Source of the DNA: an uncultured Oscillibacter sp.
Lineage (GTDB): Bacteria > Bacillota > Clostridia > Oscillospirales > Oscillospiraceae
Direction of reading: 5' to 3'
DNA length: 5,939 nucleotides
Assembly: GCA_905236835.1 (NCBI GenBank)
Contig: CAJOQY010000268.1
Span: forward strand, 1-5,939
Part shown: positions 1 through 5,932 of the stretch, piece after piece
Position numbering within the stretch: the first letter of the stretch is position 1
How the letters are laid out: each line of letters begins with the position of its first letter
Made by a program: the position numbers and the translations under genes
Notes under the pieces: model-generated
The model's database searches: none
What the model was told of the DNA's origin: nothing
Seen by the model: only the letters and a program-made list of their open reading frames with translations

Positions 1-1
1 T

Positions 2-1564
2 CAGACCGGTATCGCCGCGCTCGGCGCGCTGGTTCTCAGCTCCGGTTATATCGGCACTTGGATTTACGGCATTATCGAACGCGCTTTGATTCCGTTCGGT
101 CTGCATCATGTGTTCTATCTCCCGTTCTGGCAGACGGAAATGGGCGGCTCGGCTGTGATCAACGGTCAGACGATTTTCGGCGCGCAGAATATTTTCTTCG
201 CTGAACTCGCCAACAGCTCTAATATTGAACATTTCTCCGTGTCCGCCACACGCTTTATGGCCGGCAAATTCCCGTTCATGATTTTCGGACTGCCCGGCGC
301 GTCCCTTGCCATGTATCGTTGCGCGAAACCGGAAAAACGTCAAATCGCGGGCGGCCTGTTAATCTCCGCCGCTTTAACCGCCATGCTGACCGGCATTACG
401 GAACCGATTGAATTTACATTCCTGTTCGTCGCCCCTCTGATGTACGCCGTTCACTGCGTATACGCCGGATTAAGCTATATGCTCATGCACATTTTCAATG
501 TCGGCGTCGGCATGACGTTCTCCGGCGGCATTATTGACCTGTTCCTGTTCGGCATTTTACAGGGCAACGCGAAAACAAGCTGGATTTGGGTTGTCATCAT
601 CGGCGTGATTTATTTCTTTGTGTATTATTTCACGTTCTATTTCATGATTACCAAAATGGACCTCAAGACGCCCGGACGTGAGGAAGGCGACGAGGAGACG
701 AAATTATTCACGCGGTCTGATTTCAAAGCCAAAACCGGCATCGGCCCCGACGGGAAACCCGCCGCCGCTTCCGGCGGATTCACGGATCCGACATCCGCTT
801 TGATCTTAAAAGGCTTGGGCGGCAAGAGCAATCTTTCTGACGTGGACTGCTGCGCCACCCGTCTGCGCGTGACGGTAATTGATTCCAATAAAGTTTCCGA
901 TCCGTTATTAAAACAATCCGGCGCGTCGGGCATTATCCACAAGGGCAACGGCGTTCAGGTGATTTACGGCCCGCAGGTCGCCGTGATTAAATCCAATCTT
1001 GAGGACTTCATGGACACCCCGGAAGCCGATCTTGTTGACAGCGCGGATTTAGGCGGCGGGGCTGATTCCGCCGCGCCCGCCAAAGAAAAGAAATCCGAAA
1101 AATTAAAAGATTCCACGCTTGCCGCGCATATGACCGGCACGGTCGTTCCCATGGAAAAAGTCGAGGACGAGGCGTTCTCACAGTGCATTTTAGGCCAAGG
1201 CGTCGCGGTTGAACCCTCGGAAGGCTATTTATACAGCCCCGTGGACGGCGTTGTCGAACAGGTATTCGATACCAAACACGCCATCGGCATTATCTCCGAC
1301 GACGGCGCGGACGTGTTGCTGCATATCGGCATTGACACCGTCAAACTCAACGGCAAATTCTTTACCACCCGCGTGGCGCAGGATCAGCGCGTCAAGAAAG
1401 GCGATCTGTTGATCTCGTTCGATATTGACGGGATTAAAAACGCCGGATATAAAGTCACAACGCCCATGATTATCGCCAATACGGACGAATACAGCGAAAT
1501 CAAGCCGTTATTGTCCGGCGGCAGTGTAGAGAAAGGCGCGCCGATTCTGGAAGTCAAAGGCTGA
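2..1564 (+). CDS. PTS glucose/maltose/GlcNAc-family permease EIICBA, 5'-truncated by window edge
   Basis: This membrane permease imports a sugar and phosphorylates it with phosphate relayed from HPr through its own EIIA and EIIB domains. The frame is open from base 2, so the TTG at 86 is internal and the true start lies upstream; 520 residues are visible and I infer roughly 150-230 are missing. EIIC comes first, with hydrophobic segments, a GLHH motif (near 101-112), the signature GITEPIEF (392-415) and a last aromatic-rich membrane segment (about 581-652). After a charged linker, EIIB shows N-L-x(5)-C-A-T-R-L-R, with the phosphorylated Cys codon at 851-853. After an Ala/Lys/Glu-rich linker, EIIA (from about 1126) carries TKHAIG (His 1277-1279) and LLHIGIDTV (phospho-His 1322-1324). 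All phosphorylation residues are present. Substrate is not determinable; glucose or a glucoside such as maltose is my guess. Of 58 Gly codons, 46 are GGC, suggesting high expression. A strong terminator follows the TGA stop. Confidence 0.93.
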   Translation, partial: QTGIAALGALVLSSGYIGTWIYGIIERALIPFGLHHVFYLPFWQTEMGGSAVINGQTIFGAQNIFFAELANSSNIEHFSVSATRFMAGKFPFMIFGLPGASLAMYRCAKPEKRQIAGGLLISAALTAMLTGITEPIEFTFLFVAPLMYAVHCVYAGLSYMLMHIFNVGVGMTFSGGIIDLFLFGILQGNAKTSWIWVVIIGVIYFFVYYFTFYFMITKMDLKTPGREEGDEETKLFTRSDFKAKTGIGPDGKPAAASGGFTDPTSALILKGLGGKSNLSDVDCCATRLRVTVIDSNKVSDPLLKQSGASGIIHKGNGVQVIYGPQVAVIKSNLEDFMDTPEADLVDSADLGGGADSAAPAKEKKSEKLKDSTLAAHMTGTVVPMEKVEDEAFSQCILGQGVAVEPSEGYLYSPVDGVVEQVFDTKHAIGIISDDGADVLLHIGIDTVKLNGKFFTTRVAQDQRVKKGDLLISFDIDGIKNAGYKVTTPMIIANTDEYSEIKPLLSGGSVEKGAPILEVKG

Positions 1565-1591
1565 TGATTTTATCCGCGCGATTTCCCCCTG

Positions 1592-1627
1592 TTAAATTTT
1601 AAATAAAAATTAAATAAAAATTTAAAT
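1592..1627. repeat. A/T-only tract with a perfect 11-bp tandem duplication
   Basis: Thirty-six consecutive A/T bases lie between the PTS stop codon and its terminator. Inside, AAATAAAAATT occurs twice back to back (1601-1611 and 1612-1622) without mismatch. It looks like a slippage duplication and carries no gene. Confidence 0.8.
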
Positions 1628-1630
1628 CAA

Positions 1631-1673
1631 AAAATTTCCCCTTCCGGTTCGACAGCCGGGAGGGGAAATTTTT
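1631..1673 (+). terminator. Intrinsic terminator of the PTS gene, possibly bidirectional
   Basis: A 17-bp stem pairs 1631-1647 with 1656-1672; it has one G-U pair and an 8-nt loop (TTCGACAG). The core CCCC/GGGG block is followed by a run of five T (1669-1673). The 5' side starts with six A (1629-1634), so the complementary strand would also end in a U run and the element could terminate in both directions. It separates the PTS transcript from the tRNA promoter about 30 bp downstream. Confidence 0.93.
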
Positions 1674-1701
1674 CGGAAATGATAAAAATTAAAAATTTCT
1701 C

Positions 1702-1730
1702 TTGACAGAATTCCGGCTTCCTGTTATAAT
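1702..1730 (+). promoter_or_regulatory. Consensus housekeeping-sigma promoter for tRNA-Gly
   Basis: A perfect -35 TTGACA (1702-1707), a 17-bp spacer and a perfect -10 TATAAT (1725-1730) are present. TG at 1722-1723 gives an extended -10. A-rich tracts at about 1683-1699 resemble an UP element. Transcription should begin near 1737, only about six bases before the mature tRNA 5' end, so the 5' leader for RNase P would be very short. Confidence 0.92.
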
Positions 1731-1742
1731 CAAACCGCTTTC

Positions 1743-1818
1743 GCGGGCATAGCTCATCTGGTAGAGCGCCACCTTGCCAAGGTGGAGGTAGCGAGTTCGA
1801 GCCTCGTTGCCCGCTCCA
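1743..1818 (+). tRNA. tRNA-Gly, anticodon GCC, CCA encoded
   Basis: A complete 76-nt cloverleaf can be folded by hand. The acceptor stem is GCGGGCA (1743-1749) with TGCCCGC (1808-1814). The D arm is GCTC/GAGC (1752-1755, 1764-1767). The anticodon stem is CCACC/GGTGG with loop TTGCCAA (1774-1780) and anticodon GCC at 1776-1778. The T arm is GCGAG/CTCGT, with one G-U pair, and loop TTCGAGC (1796-1802). The discriminator is T1815 and CCA is encoded at 1816-1818. It decodes GGC and GGU. It stands alone with its own promoter and terminator. Confidence 0.98.
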
Positions 1819-1820
1819 TG

Positions 1821-1834
1821 ATATTATATAATAT
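1821..1834. repeat. 14-bp perfect AT palindrome after the tRNA
   Basis: ATATTATATAATAT is its own reverse complement and lies just after the tRNA CCA. With only A-T pairs, its folding would be weak. It resembles the AT tracts in the other gaps of this window and is more likely low-complexity filler than a binding site. Confidence 0.5.
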
Positions 1835-1843
1835 TATCGCGTG

Positions 1844-1880
1844 AAAAGGCCGTTCCGCTTGGAAAGGTCTTTTTATTTTT
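1844..1880 (+). terminator. Intrinsic terminator of tRNA-Gly
   Basis: AAAAGGCC (1844-1851) pairs with GGTCTTTT (1866-1873) with one G-U pair. After a single G/A mismatch, TTCC/GGAA extends the stem, closed by a GCTT tetraloop (1857-1860). A T-rich stretch follows (1870-1880, one A). It ends the tRNA transcript before the hprK promoter. Confidence 0.88.
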
Positions 1881-1939
1881 TATATTTTATATTTCACCGG
1901 ATATGCCGCGGAAAGATTGACAATACATACAAAAAACTG

Positions 1940-1968
1940 TTGCGGAATCGTTGGAAATCGGATATAAT
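1940..1968 (+). promoter_or_regulatory. Probable promoter of the hprK-murB-rapZ-whiA operon
   Basis: A perfect -10 TATAAT (1963-1968) lies 17 bp after TTGCGG (1940-1945), a weak -35 that matches only at TTG. Start of transcription would be near 1975, leaving a leader of about 109 nt. A perfect TTGACA lies further up at 1917-1922, but no -10 follows it at normal spacing. The location, just after the tRNA terminator and before hprK, supports the call; the weak -35 leaves room for an activator or another start. Confidence 0.6.
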
Positions 1969-1974
1969 AAAATC

Positions 1975-2083
1975 AAAATCTGACGGGAACGAAAAACGCG
2001 CGCCGGAAATCGCGGTCTGAAACGGATTGACGCGGCGCGTGGGACGCGGGCGCGTCGCGCCGGAAAGCTGAGGGAATATCCAA
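1975..2083 (+). other. GC-rich hprK 5' leader with competing pairings
   Basis: This untranslated stretch is rich in CG steps and differs sharply from the AT-rich gaps elsewhere. An 11-nt direct repeat CGCGCCGGAAA occurs at 1999-2009 and 2056-2066. Both copies can pair, through CGCGCC, with the single GGCGCG at 2034-2039. The distal pairing is supported by ACGC/GCGT (2044-2047 with 2052-2055). GACGCGG also occurs twice (2029-2035, 2043-2049). No known riboswitch or T-box pattern was recognised. The ribosome site GAGG (2070-2073) lies just after the distal arm. Confidence 0.4.
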
Positions 2084-3010
2084 ATGAAACAGCAAGTAAA
2101 AATCTCCGAATATGTGTCTGATTTAGGATTGGAAGTGCTTTTGAAAGGCGCGGATTATGACGCGACATTCCTGACGATTACGGATGTCAACCGTCCCGGC
2201 CTTCAGTTTCATGATTTCTATGATTATTTCGATCCCCGGCGCTTACAAGTTATCGGCAAGGCGGAAACGATGTATTTACGAGGCTTTACCCCGCGGGAAC
2301 GCCGGAAAAGTTTTGACGCGTTTTTCCAGTATAATATTCCGGCTCTGGTCATTACGCGCGGGCTGGACTGCTTTCCGGAATGTATGGAAAGCGCCATAAC
2401 CCATCAGAGAACGCTTTTGCAGACGCAAGACACGACAGTGGATTTTTCCAGCCGGACGATTGAATATTTAACCCGGCGTCTGGCGCCTTGTACAACGGAA
2501 CACGGCGTGTTATTGGAAATTTACGGGCAGGGCGTCATGATTACGGGAGATTCCGGCGTTGGCAAAAGCGAAGTGGCGATGGAATTAATCATGCGCGGAC
2601 ATCGTCTGGTGGCCGATGACGCTGTGGATTTAAGACGCATATCCAATCAATTAATCGGCACCGCGCCGGAAATGATTAGATATTATATGGAACTGCGCGG
2701 AATCGGCGTGATTGATGTCCGGCGCATTATGGGAATGCGGGCGATTAAAAACGAGACAAGTCTGGATCTGGTCATTCATTTTGAGCAGTGGGACATGGAA
2801 AAAAAATATGACCGGCTCGGTATCGAAACGCATTACACGGAGATTTTAGGCGTGCGTGTGCCGATCATGACGATTCCGGTGCGTCCGGGACGCAATCTCG
2901 CCAGCATTGTGGAAGTGGCGACAATGAACGACCGCCAGCGTAAACTGGGGCATAACGCCGCCGAGGAACTCGCCGCGCGCGTGGATCGCCGCGCCGACGG
3001 AATAGAATAA
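2084..3010 (+). CDS. hprK: HPr kinase/phosphorylase HprK
   Basis: HprK phosphorylates a serine of the PTS protein HPr using ATP or pyrophosphate and also removes that phosphate, so it sets the level of P-Ser-HPr, the CcpA corepressor in Bacillota. The 308-residue length is normal for the family. An N-terminal regulatory domain (about 1-130) precedes the kinase domain. Visible motifs are the catalytic His140 in EHGVLLEIYG, Walker A GDSGVGKS (155-162), RGHRLVADDAV (171-181), the family signature around MELRGIGVIDVRR (202-214) and IPVRPGRNLA (264-273), used in the phosphorylase step. The ATG at 2084 is supported by GAGG at 2070-2073 and by an in-frame TGA at 2069-2071, which excludes longer forms. 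Tandem TAA TAA stops end it. It is first in a probable operon and lies downstream of a PTS permease, although a terminator and a tRNA separate them. Confidence 0.97.
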   Translation: MKQQVKISEYVSDLGLEVLLKGADYDATFLTITDVNRPGLQFHDFYDYFDPRRLQVIGKAETMYLRGFTPRERRKSFDAFFQYNIPALVITRGLDCFPECMESAITHQRTLLQTQDTTVDFSSRTIEYLTRRLAPCTTEHGVLLEIYGQGVMITGDSGVGKSEVAMELIMRGHRLVADDAVDLRRISNQLIGTAPEMIRYYMELRGIGVIDVRRIMGMRAIKNETSLDLVIHFEQWDMEKKYDRLGIETHYTEILGVRVPIMTIPVRPGRNLASIVEVATMNDRQRKLGHNAAEELAARVDRRADGIE

Positions 3011-3065
3011 TAAAAATTATAATATAAATATATAATATAAATAATATAAAAATATAATAAATTTT
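3006..3065. repeat. 60-nt A/T-only tract with three ATAATATAA copies
   Basis: From the end of hprK to just before the murB ribosome site, sixty bases contain no G or C. ATAATATAA occurs at 3019-3027, 3032-3040 and 3041-3049; the last two are directly adjacent. Several TATAAT-like words result (3018, 3031, 3053), but none has a credible -35, so I do not call a promoter. No terminator hairpin is seen. Confidence 0.85.
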
Positions 3066-3086
3066 CGCGGGACGGGGGAACGCCGA

Positions 3087-4076
3087 ATGGACTGGGCAAA
3101 GGAACTGGATCTGGAAATCCGGGAGAAACTGCCGGATGTTAAAATTCTGCCTATGGAACGGATGAGCAGACACACGTCGTTTCATATTGGCGGACCGGCG
3201 AAGCGGATGGCGTTCCCGTCAGACCGCGCCGAACTGATTGCACTGGTCAAATTAGGCTGTCAGTATCACGCGCGGCCATTGATTATCGGCAACGGGACAA
3301 ATCTGCTCTGTCCGGACGAGGGGCTTGACCGGCTTGTAATCGACACCTCGGAAAACATGAAGCGGATCGAAATCAAATCCGGGGAGACGGGAAATAATAA
3401 TAAAAATATTAATAACAGCGTATCGGACGATTGGGATATGATTATCACGGCGGACGCGGGCGTATTGTTGCGCCGTCTGGCGGAGTTCGCGTGTCGTCAC
3501 GGTCGGACGGGTTTGGAATTCGCGCACGGTATCCCGGGGACCGTGGGCGGCGCGGTGTGCATGAACGCCGGGGCGTATGGCGGCGAGATGGCGCAAGTGT
3601 TATATCAGGCGGAAATCCTCTTCCCGGATGATGATATAAATAATAATATAAATATTAAAATTCTGGATGTAAAAGATTTAAATCTTGGCTACCGGCATAG
3701 TATCTTAAACGAACAGCCGGACGCGGTAATATTATCCGCGAGCGTGAAATTAAAAACCGGGGATGAATCGGAAATCCGGGCGAAAATGCGGGATTTAATG
3801 GACCGGCGCAAGAAATCACAGCCTTTGGATTTGCCCAGCGCGGGGAGTACGTTCAAAAGGCCGGCGGGCTATTTCGCCGGTACGCTGATTGACCAGTGCG
3901 GCTTGAAGGGCCTGAAAATCGGCGGCGCTTGCGTATCGGAAAAACACGCGGGATTTATCGTCAATCAGGGCGGCGCGACGTTTCAGGATGTCTATGGATT
4001 GATTCTGGAAGTGCGGCGCCGCGTATGGGAGGAAAAGGGCGTCAGACTGGAACCGGAAGTGAAAATTATCAGATAG
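3087..4076 (+). CDS. murB: UDP-N-acetylenolpyruvoylglucosamine reductase MurB, with Asn-rich inserts
   Basis: MurB is a cytoplasmic FAD enzyme that reduces UDP-GlcNAc-enolpyruvate with NADPH to UDP-MurNAc, the second committed step of peptidoglycan synthesis. FAD-binding motifs are SFHIGGPA (31-38), IIGNGTNLL (66-74) and [16 protein letters not shown] (142-157) followed by [13 protein letters not shown] (202-205) marks the MurB class that has this active-site arginine. Ser254 in AGSTFKRP is the expected proton donor, and Glu324 in LEPEVKII the conserved C-terminal acid. At 329 residues it is longer than the roughly 300 usual for the class; the excess falls at about 97-116 (GNNNKNINN) and 181-192 ([12 protein letters not shown]), both encoded by A/T-only DNA. 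The start has only a G-rich site (3074-3078). An in-frame TAA at 3042 limits upstream extension. All core catalytic residues appear intact, so I infer an active enzyme. Confidence 0.95.
   Translation: MDWAKELDLEIREKLPDVKILPMERMSRHTSFHIGGPAKRMAFPSDRAELIALVKLGCQYHARPLIIGNGTNLLCPDEGLDRLVIDTSENMKRIEIKSGETGNNNKNINNSVSDDWDMIITADAGVLLRRLAEFACRHGRTGLEFAHGIPGTVGGAVCMNAGAYGGEMAQVLYQAEILFPDDDINNNINIKILDVKDLNLGYRHSILNEQPDAVILSASVKLKTGDESEIRAKMRDLMDRRKKSQPLDLPSAGSTFKRPAGYFAGTLIDQCGLKGLKIGGACVSEKHAGFIVNQGGATFQDVYGLILEVRRRVWEEKGVRLEPEVKIIR
3392..3415. repeat. A/T-only tract inside murB, first insert
   Basis: Twenty-four consecutive A/T bases encode most of the Asn-rich stretch NNNKNINN (MurB residues 103-110). 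The flanking coding DNA is GC-rich. The position falls between the strand ending MKRIEIK and the strand starting MIITADAG, where ordinary MurB proteins have a short loop. Confidence 0.75.
3634..3662. repeat. A/T-only tract inside murB, second insert
   Basis: Twenty-nine consecutive A/T bases encode INNNINIKI (MurB residues 184-192). The tract contains ATAATATAA at 3643-3651, the same 9-mer found repeatedly in the flanking operon gaps. It lies in the loop before LNLGYRHS. Confidence 0.8.
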
Positions 4077-4091
4077 TGATTTTAGAAGCTG

Positions 4092-4117
4092 AATAATATA
4101 AGATAATATAATAAAAA
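4092..4117. repeat. AT-rich tract between murB and rapZ with two ATAATATAA copies
   Basis: Twenty-six bases contain a single G. ATAATATAA occurs at 4093-4101 and 4103-4111, separated by that G. The tract runs straight into the weak rapZ ribosome site AAAAAGG (4113-4119). No hairpin is present, so readthrough from murB is expected. Confidence 0.8.
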
Positions 4118-4128
4118 GGCTTGATATT

Positions 4129-4998
4129 ATGGAAATTTTGATTATTTCCGGGCTTTCGGGCGCGGGTAAAAGCAAGGCGGCGTCATTTCTGGAAGATATG
4201 GGGTTTTATATCGTGGACAATATGCCCGCCGTGATGATATTAAAATTCGCCGAGTTTTGCGCCGGGGGCGGCGGAAGATATGACCGCGTCGCGCTGGTGT
4301 ACGACGTGAGAACGGCGGATTCTCTTGACGAGTTTTTTGACGTATTGGAACGGTTAAAGGCGATGAATATCGCGTGTTATTTGTTATTTCTGGAAGCGGA
4401 GCCGGAAGCGATTATACAGAGATATAAAGAAACGCGGCGGCGGCATCCGTTGAGCAAGCGCACGGATTCTCTGGAGGACGCGGTCCGCACGGAAAAAGAA
4501 TTCATGCGTCCGATCCGGGATCGGGCTGATGTTGTGATTGACACATCCAATATCTCCACGGCGCGCCTGCGTCAGGAACTGTTGAACCGTTTCGGCGAGG
4601 CCGGGGAACGCGGCGTCATGACGGTGAATATGATTTCTTTTGGGTTTAAATACGGCCTGCCGCTGGAAGCCGATCTCGTGTTGGACGTAAGATTTACGCC
4701 GAATCCGTTTTACATAGAGGAACTGCGCCATCAGACAGGATTGGACAAGGCGGTATCAGACTATGTATTCGGATTTTCCCAGACATGGGAATTTTTGGAG
4801 CGTGTGGAGAATTTGCTGGCGTTTACTCTGCCGTTATACGCGGAAGAGGGAAAAACAGGTCTGGTAATCGCCATAGGCTGTACGGGGGGACATCATAGAT
4901 CCGTCGCGATTGCCCACGCGCTGGCCAGACGCGTTCAGGCTCGGGGGTATCCGGTCACGGAAATCCACCGGGATATGGGCCGGGGCGATTATCATTAA
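4129..4998 (+). CDS. rapZ: RapZ/YvcJ-family P-loop nucleotide-binding protein
   Basis: This protein has the normal length (289 residues) and full motif set of the RapZ (YvcJ/YhbJ) family. The N-terminal domain holds Walker A GLSGAGKS (8-15), VDNMP (29-33), YDVR (58-61) and YKETRRRHPL (99-108). The C-terminal domain holds SFGFKYGLP (170-178), LDVRFTPNPFY (185-195) and GCTGGHHRSVAIA (250-262). In E. coli RapZ senses glucosamine-6-phosphate and controls GlmS synthesis through small RNAs and RNase E. In Bacillus the homologue YvcJ hydrolyses nucleotides, and its role is less clear; I do not assume the enterobacterial RNA mechanism here. The ATG at 4129 follows AAAAAGG by 9 nt, and an in-frame TAA at 4099-4101 blocks a longer form. 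Its place after murB fits a link to wall amino-sugar supply (inference). Confidence 0.95.
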   Translation: MEILIISGLSGAGKSKAASFLEDMGFYIVDNMPAVMILKFAEFCAGGGGRYDRVALVYDVRTADSLDEFFDVLERLKAMNIACYLLFLEAEPEAIIQRYKETRRRHPLSKRTDSLEDAVRTEKEFMRPIRDRADVVIDTSNISTARLRQELLNRFGEAGERGVMTVNMISFGFKYGLPLEADLVLDVRFTPNPFYIEELRHQTGLDKAVSDYVFGFSQTWEFLERVENLLAFTLPLYAEEGKTGLVIAIGCTGGHHRSVAIAHALARRVQARGYPVTEIHRDMGRGDYH

Positions 4999-5035
4999 AA
5001 TTCGCGCGTAATATCGAAAGAGGGCATTTTATATC

Positions 5036-5932
5036 ATGTCTTTCTCAAGCGAGACAAAACAGGAACTGTGCCGCGTACCCTTGCGGAAATTATGCTGCGC
5101 CCGCGCGGAAGCGTATGGAATTTTATTATATTGCAATACCTTCCACGCGTCGGAGGCGCGGATTATCACGGGCAATCCGGCTCTGGCGGAGCGTCTGCCG
5201 AAATTGTTCAGACGGGCGTTTCAAATTCAATTTGATCTGTCGCCGGATTTGGAAGCGTCCGCCGGAAAGCGCGTGTTCAGATTAACGGATCGGGAAAAAC
5301 TGCGCCGCGTCATGAGCGTTCTTGGATATGAACAAAGCCCGGTATTGCATATTAATTTCGCGTTGCTGGAAGAGGAGTGTTGCAAGGCGGCGTTTCTGCG
5401 CGGGGCGTTTTTCGCGGGCGGAAGCGTCACGGATCCGGTCAAGCGTTATCATCTGGAATTGACGACTTCACACGCGCAAGTCAGCCGGGAACTGGAAGTG
5501 TTATTGCGGGAATGCGGGTATCCGCCGAAGAGCGTCACGCGGAGCGGGAGTTCCGTTTCGTATTACAAGCAAAGCGATCAGATAGAGGATTTTCTGACGA
5601 TGATTGGCGCGCCGGTGTCGGCTATGCGCGTCATGACAGCGAAACTGGAAAAAGATCTGCGCAACCGCGTCAATCGGCGGATTAATTGCGACAGCGCGAA
5701 TTTGGACAAATCCGTGGAGGCGTCACGGGAACAGGCGGAGGCGATCCGGCGTCTGCGGGACGCGGATATGTTGCGCCAATTGTCGGATAAATTACAGGCG
5801 ACGGCGGCTTTAAGACTGGAATATCCGGAACTGGCTTTAAGCGAACTGGCGGAGGAATTCGATCCGCCCGTGACGAAATCCTGTCTAAATCACAGAATGC
5901 GCAAATTGATGCGTCTGGCGCGGGGATTATAA
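5036..5932 (+). CDS. whiA: DNA-binding protein WhiA
   Basis: WhiA is a Gram-positive DNA-binding protein, a sporulation regulator in Streptomyces and a cell-division and chromosome-segregation factor in Bacillus. The 298-residue protein begins with the typical MSFSSETKQEL and a Cys-containing CCARAEAYG (20-28). The central part is a degenerate LAGLIDADG homing-endonuclease fold, seen as FLRGAFFAGGSVTDP (120-134) followed by YHLEL (138-142); such domains in WhiA are considered to have lost nuclease activity. The conserved NRVNRRINCDSANLDK (210-225) precedes a C-terminal helix-turn-helix (about 264-294), with LSELAEEF and TKSCLNHRMRKL as its core. The start follows AAAGAGGG (5017-5024) at a rather long 11 nt, with an in-frame TAA at 5009-5011. 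The gene is 37 nt after rapZ and ends seven bases before the window edge, so what follows is unknown. Confidence 0.96.
   Translation: MSFSSETKQELCRVPLRKLCCARAEAYGILLYCNTFHASEARIITGNPALAERLPKLFRRAFQIQFDLSPDLEASAGKRVFRLTDREKLRRVMSVLGYEQSPVLHINFALLEEECCKAAFLRGAFFAGGSVTDPVKRYHLELTTSHAQVSRELEVLLRECGYPPKSVTRSGSSVSYYKQSDQIEDFLTMIGAPVSAMRVMTAKLEKDLRNRVNRRINCDSANLDKSVEASREQAEAIRRLRDADMLRQLSDKLQATAALRLEYPELALSELAEEFDPPVTKSCLNHRMRKLMRLARGL

Noticed and set aside
86..88. TTG at 86 as the start of the PTS gene
   Set aside because: The frame is open back to base 2 and encodes conserved EIIC sequence upstream of the TTG (GTWIYGIIER), so the gene is truncated by the window edge.
1743..1818. tRNA-Gly as an integration (att) site for a mobile element
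   Set aside because: No second copy of the tRNA 3' end, integrase gene or transposase is present in the window.
1917..1922. Perfect TTGACA as the hprK -35
   Set aside because: No -10-like hexamer lies 16-18 bp downstream; the only good TATAAT is 40 bp away.
2018..2032. Possible CcpA (cre) site, TGAAACGGATTGAC
   Set aside because: The central CG is one position off the consensus spacing and the symmetry is poor.
2039..2071. Short leader peptide from GTG 2039, 10 codons, ending at TGA 2069-2071
   Set aside because: There is no ribosome site before the GTG, and the codons fall in a GC-rich repeat region. The stop overlapping the hprK ribosome site is likely chance.
1887..3185. Minus-strand open frames at 1887-2168, 2651-2833, 2833-3099 and 2865-3185
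   Set aside because: They overlap hprK or murB, which are well-supported genes. Their products are low-complexity or arginine-rich, and no family motif is recognisable.
4084..4112. Internal promoter for rapZ using TATAAT at 4107-4112
   Set aside because: No acceptable -35 is found at normal spacing, and TATAAT-like words are expected by chance in these AT tracts.
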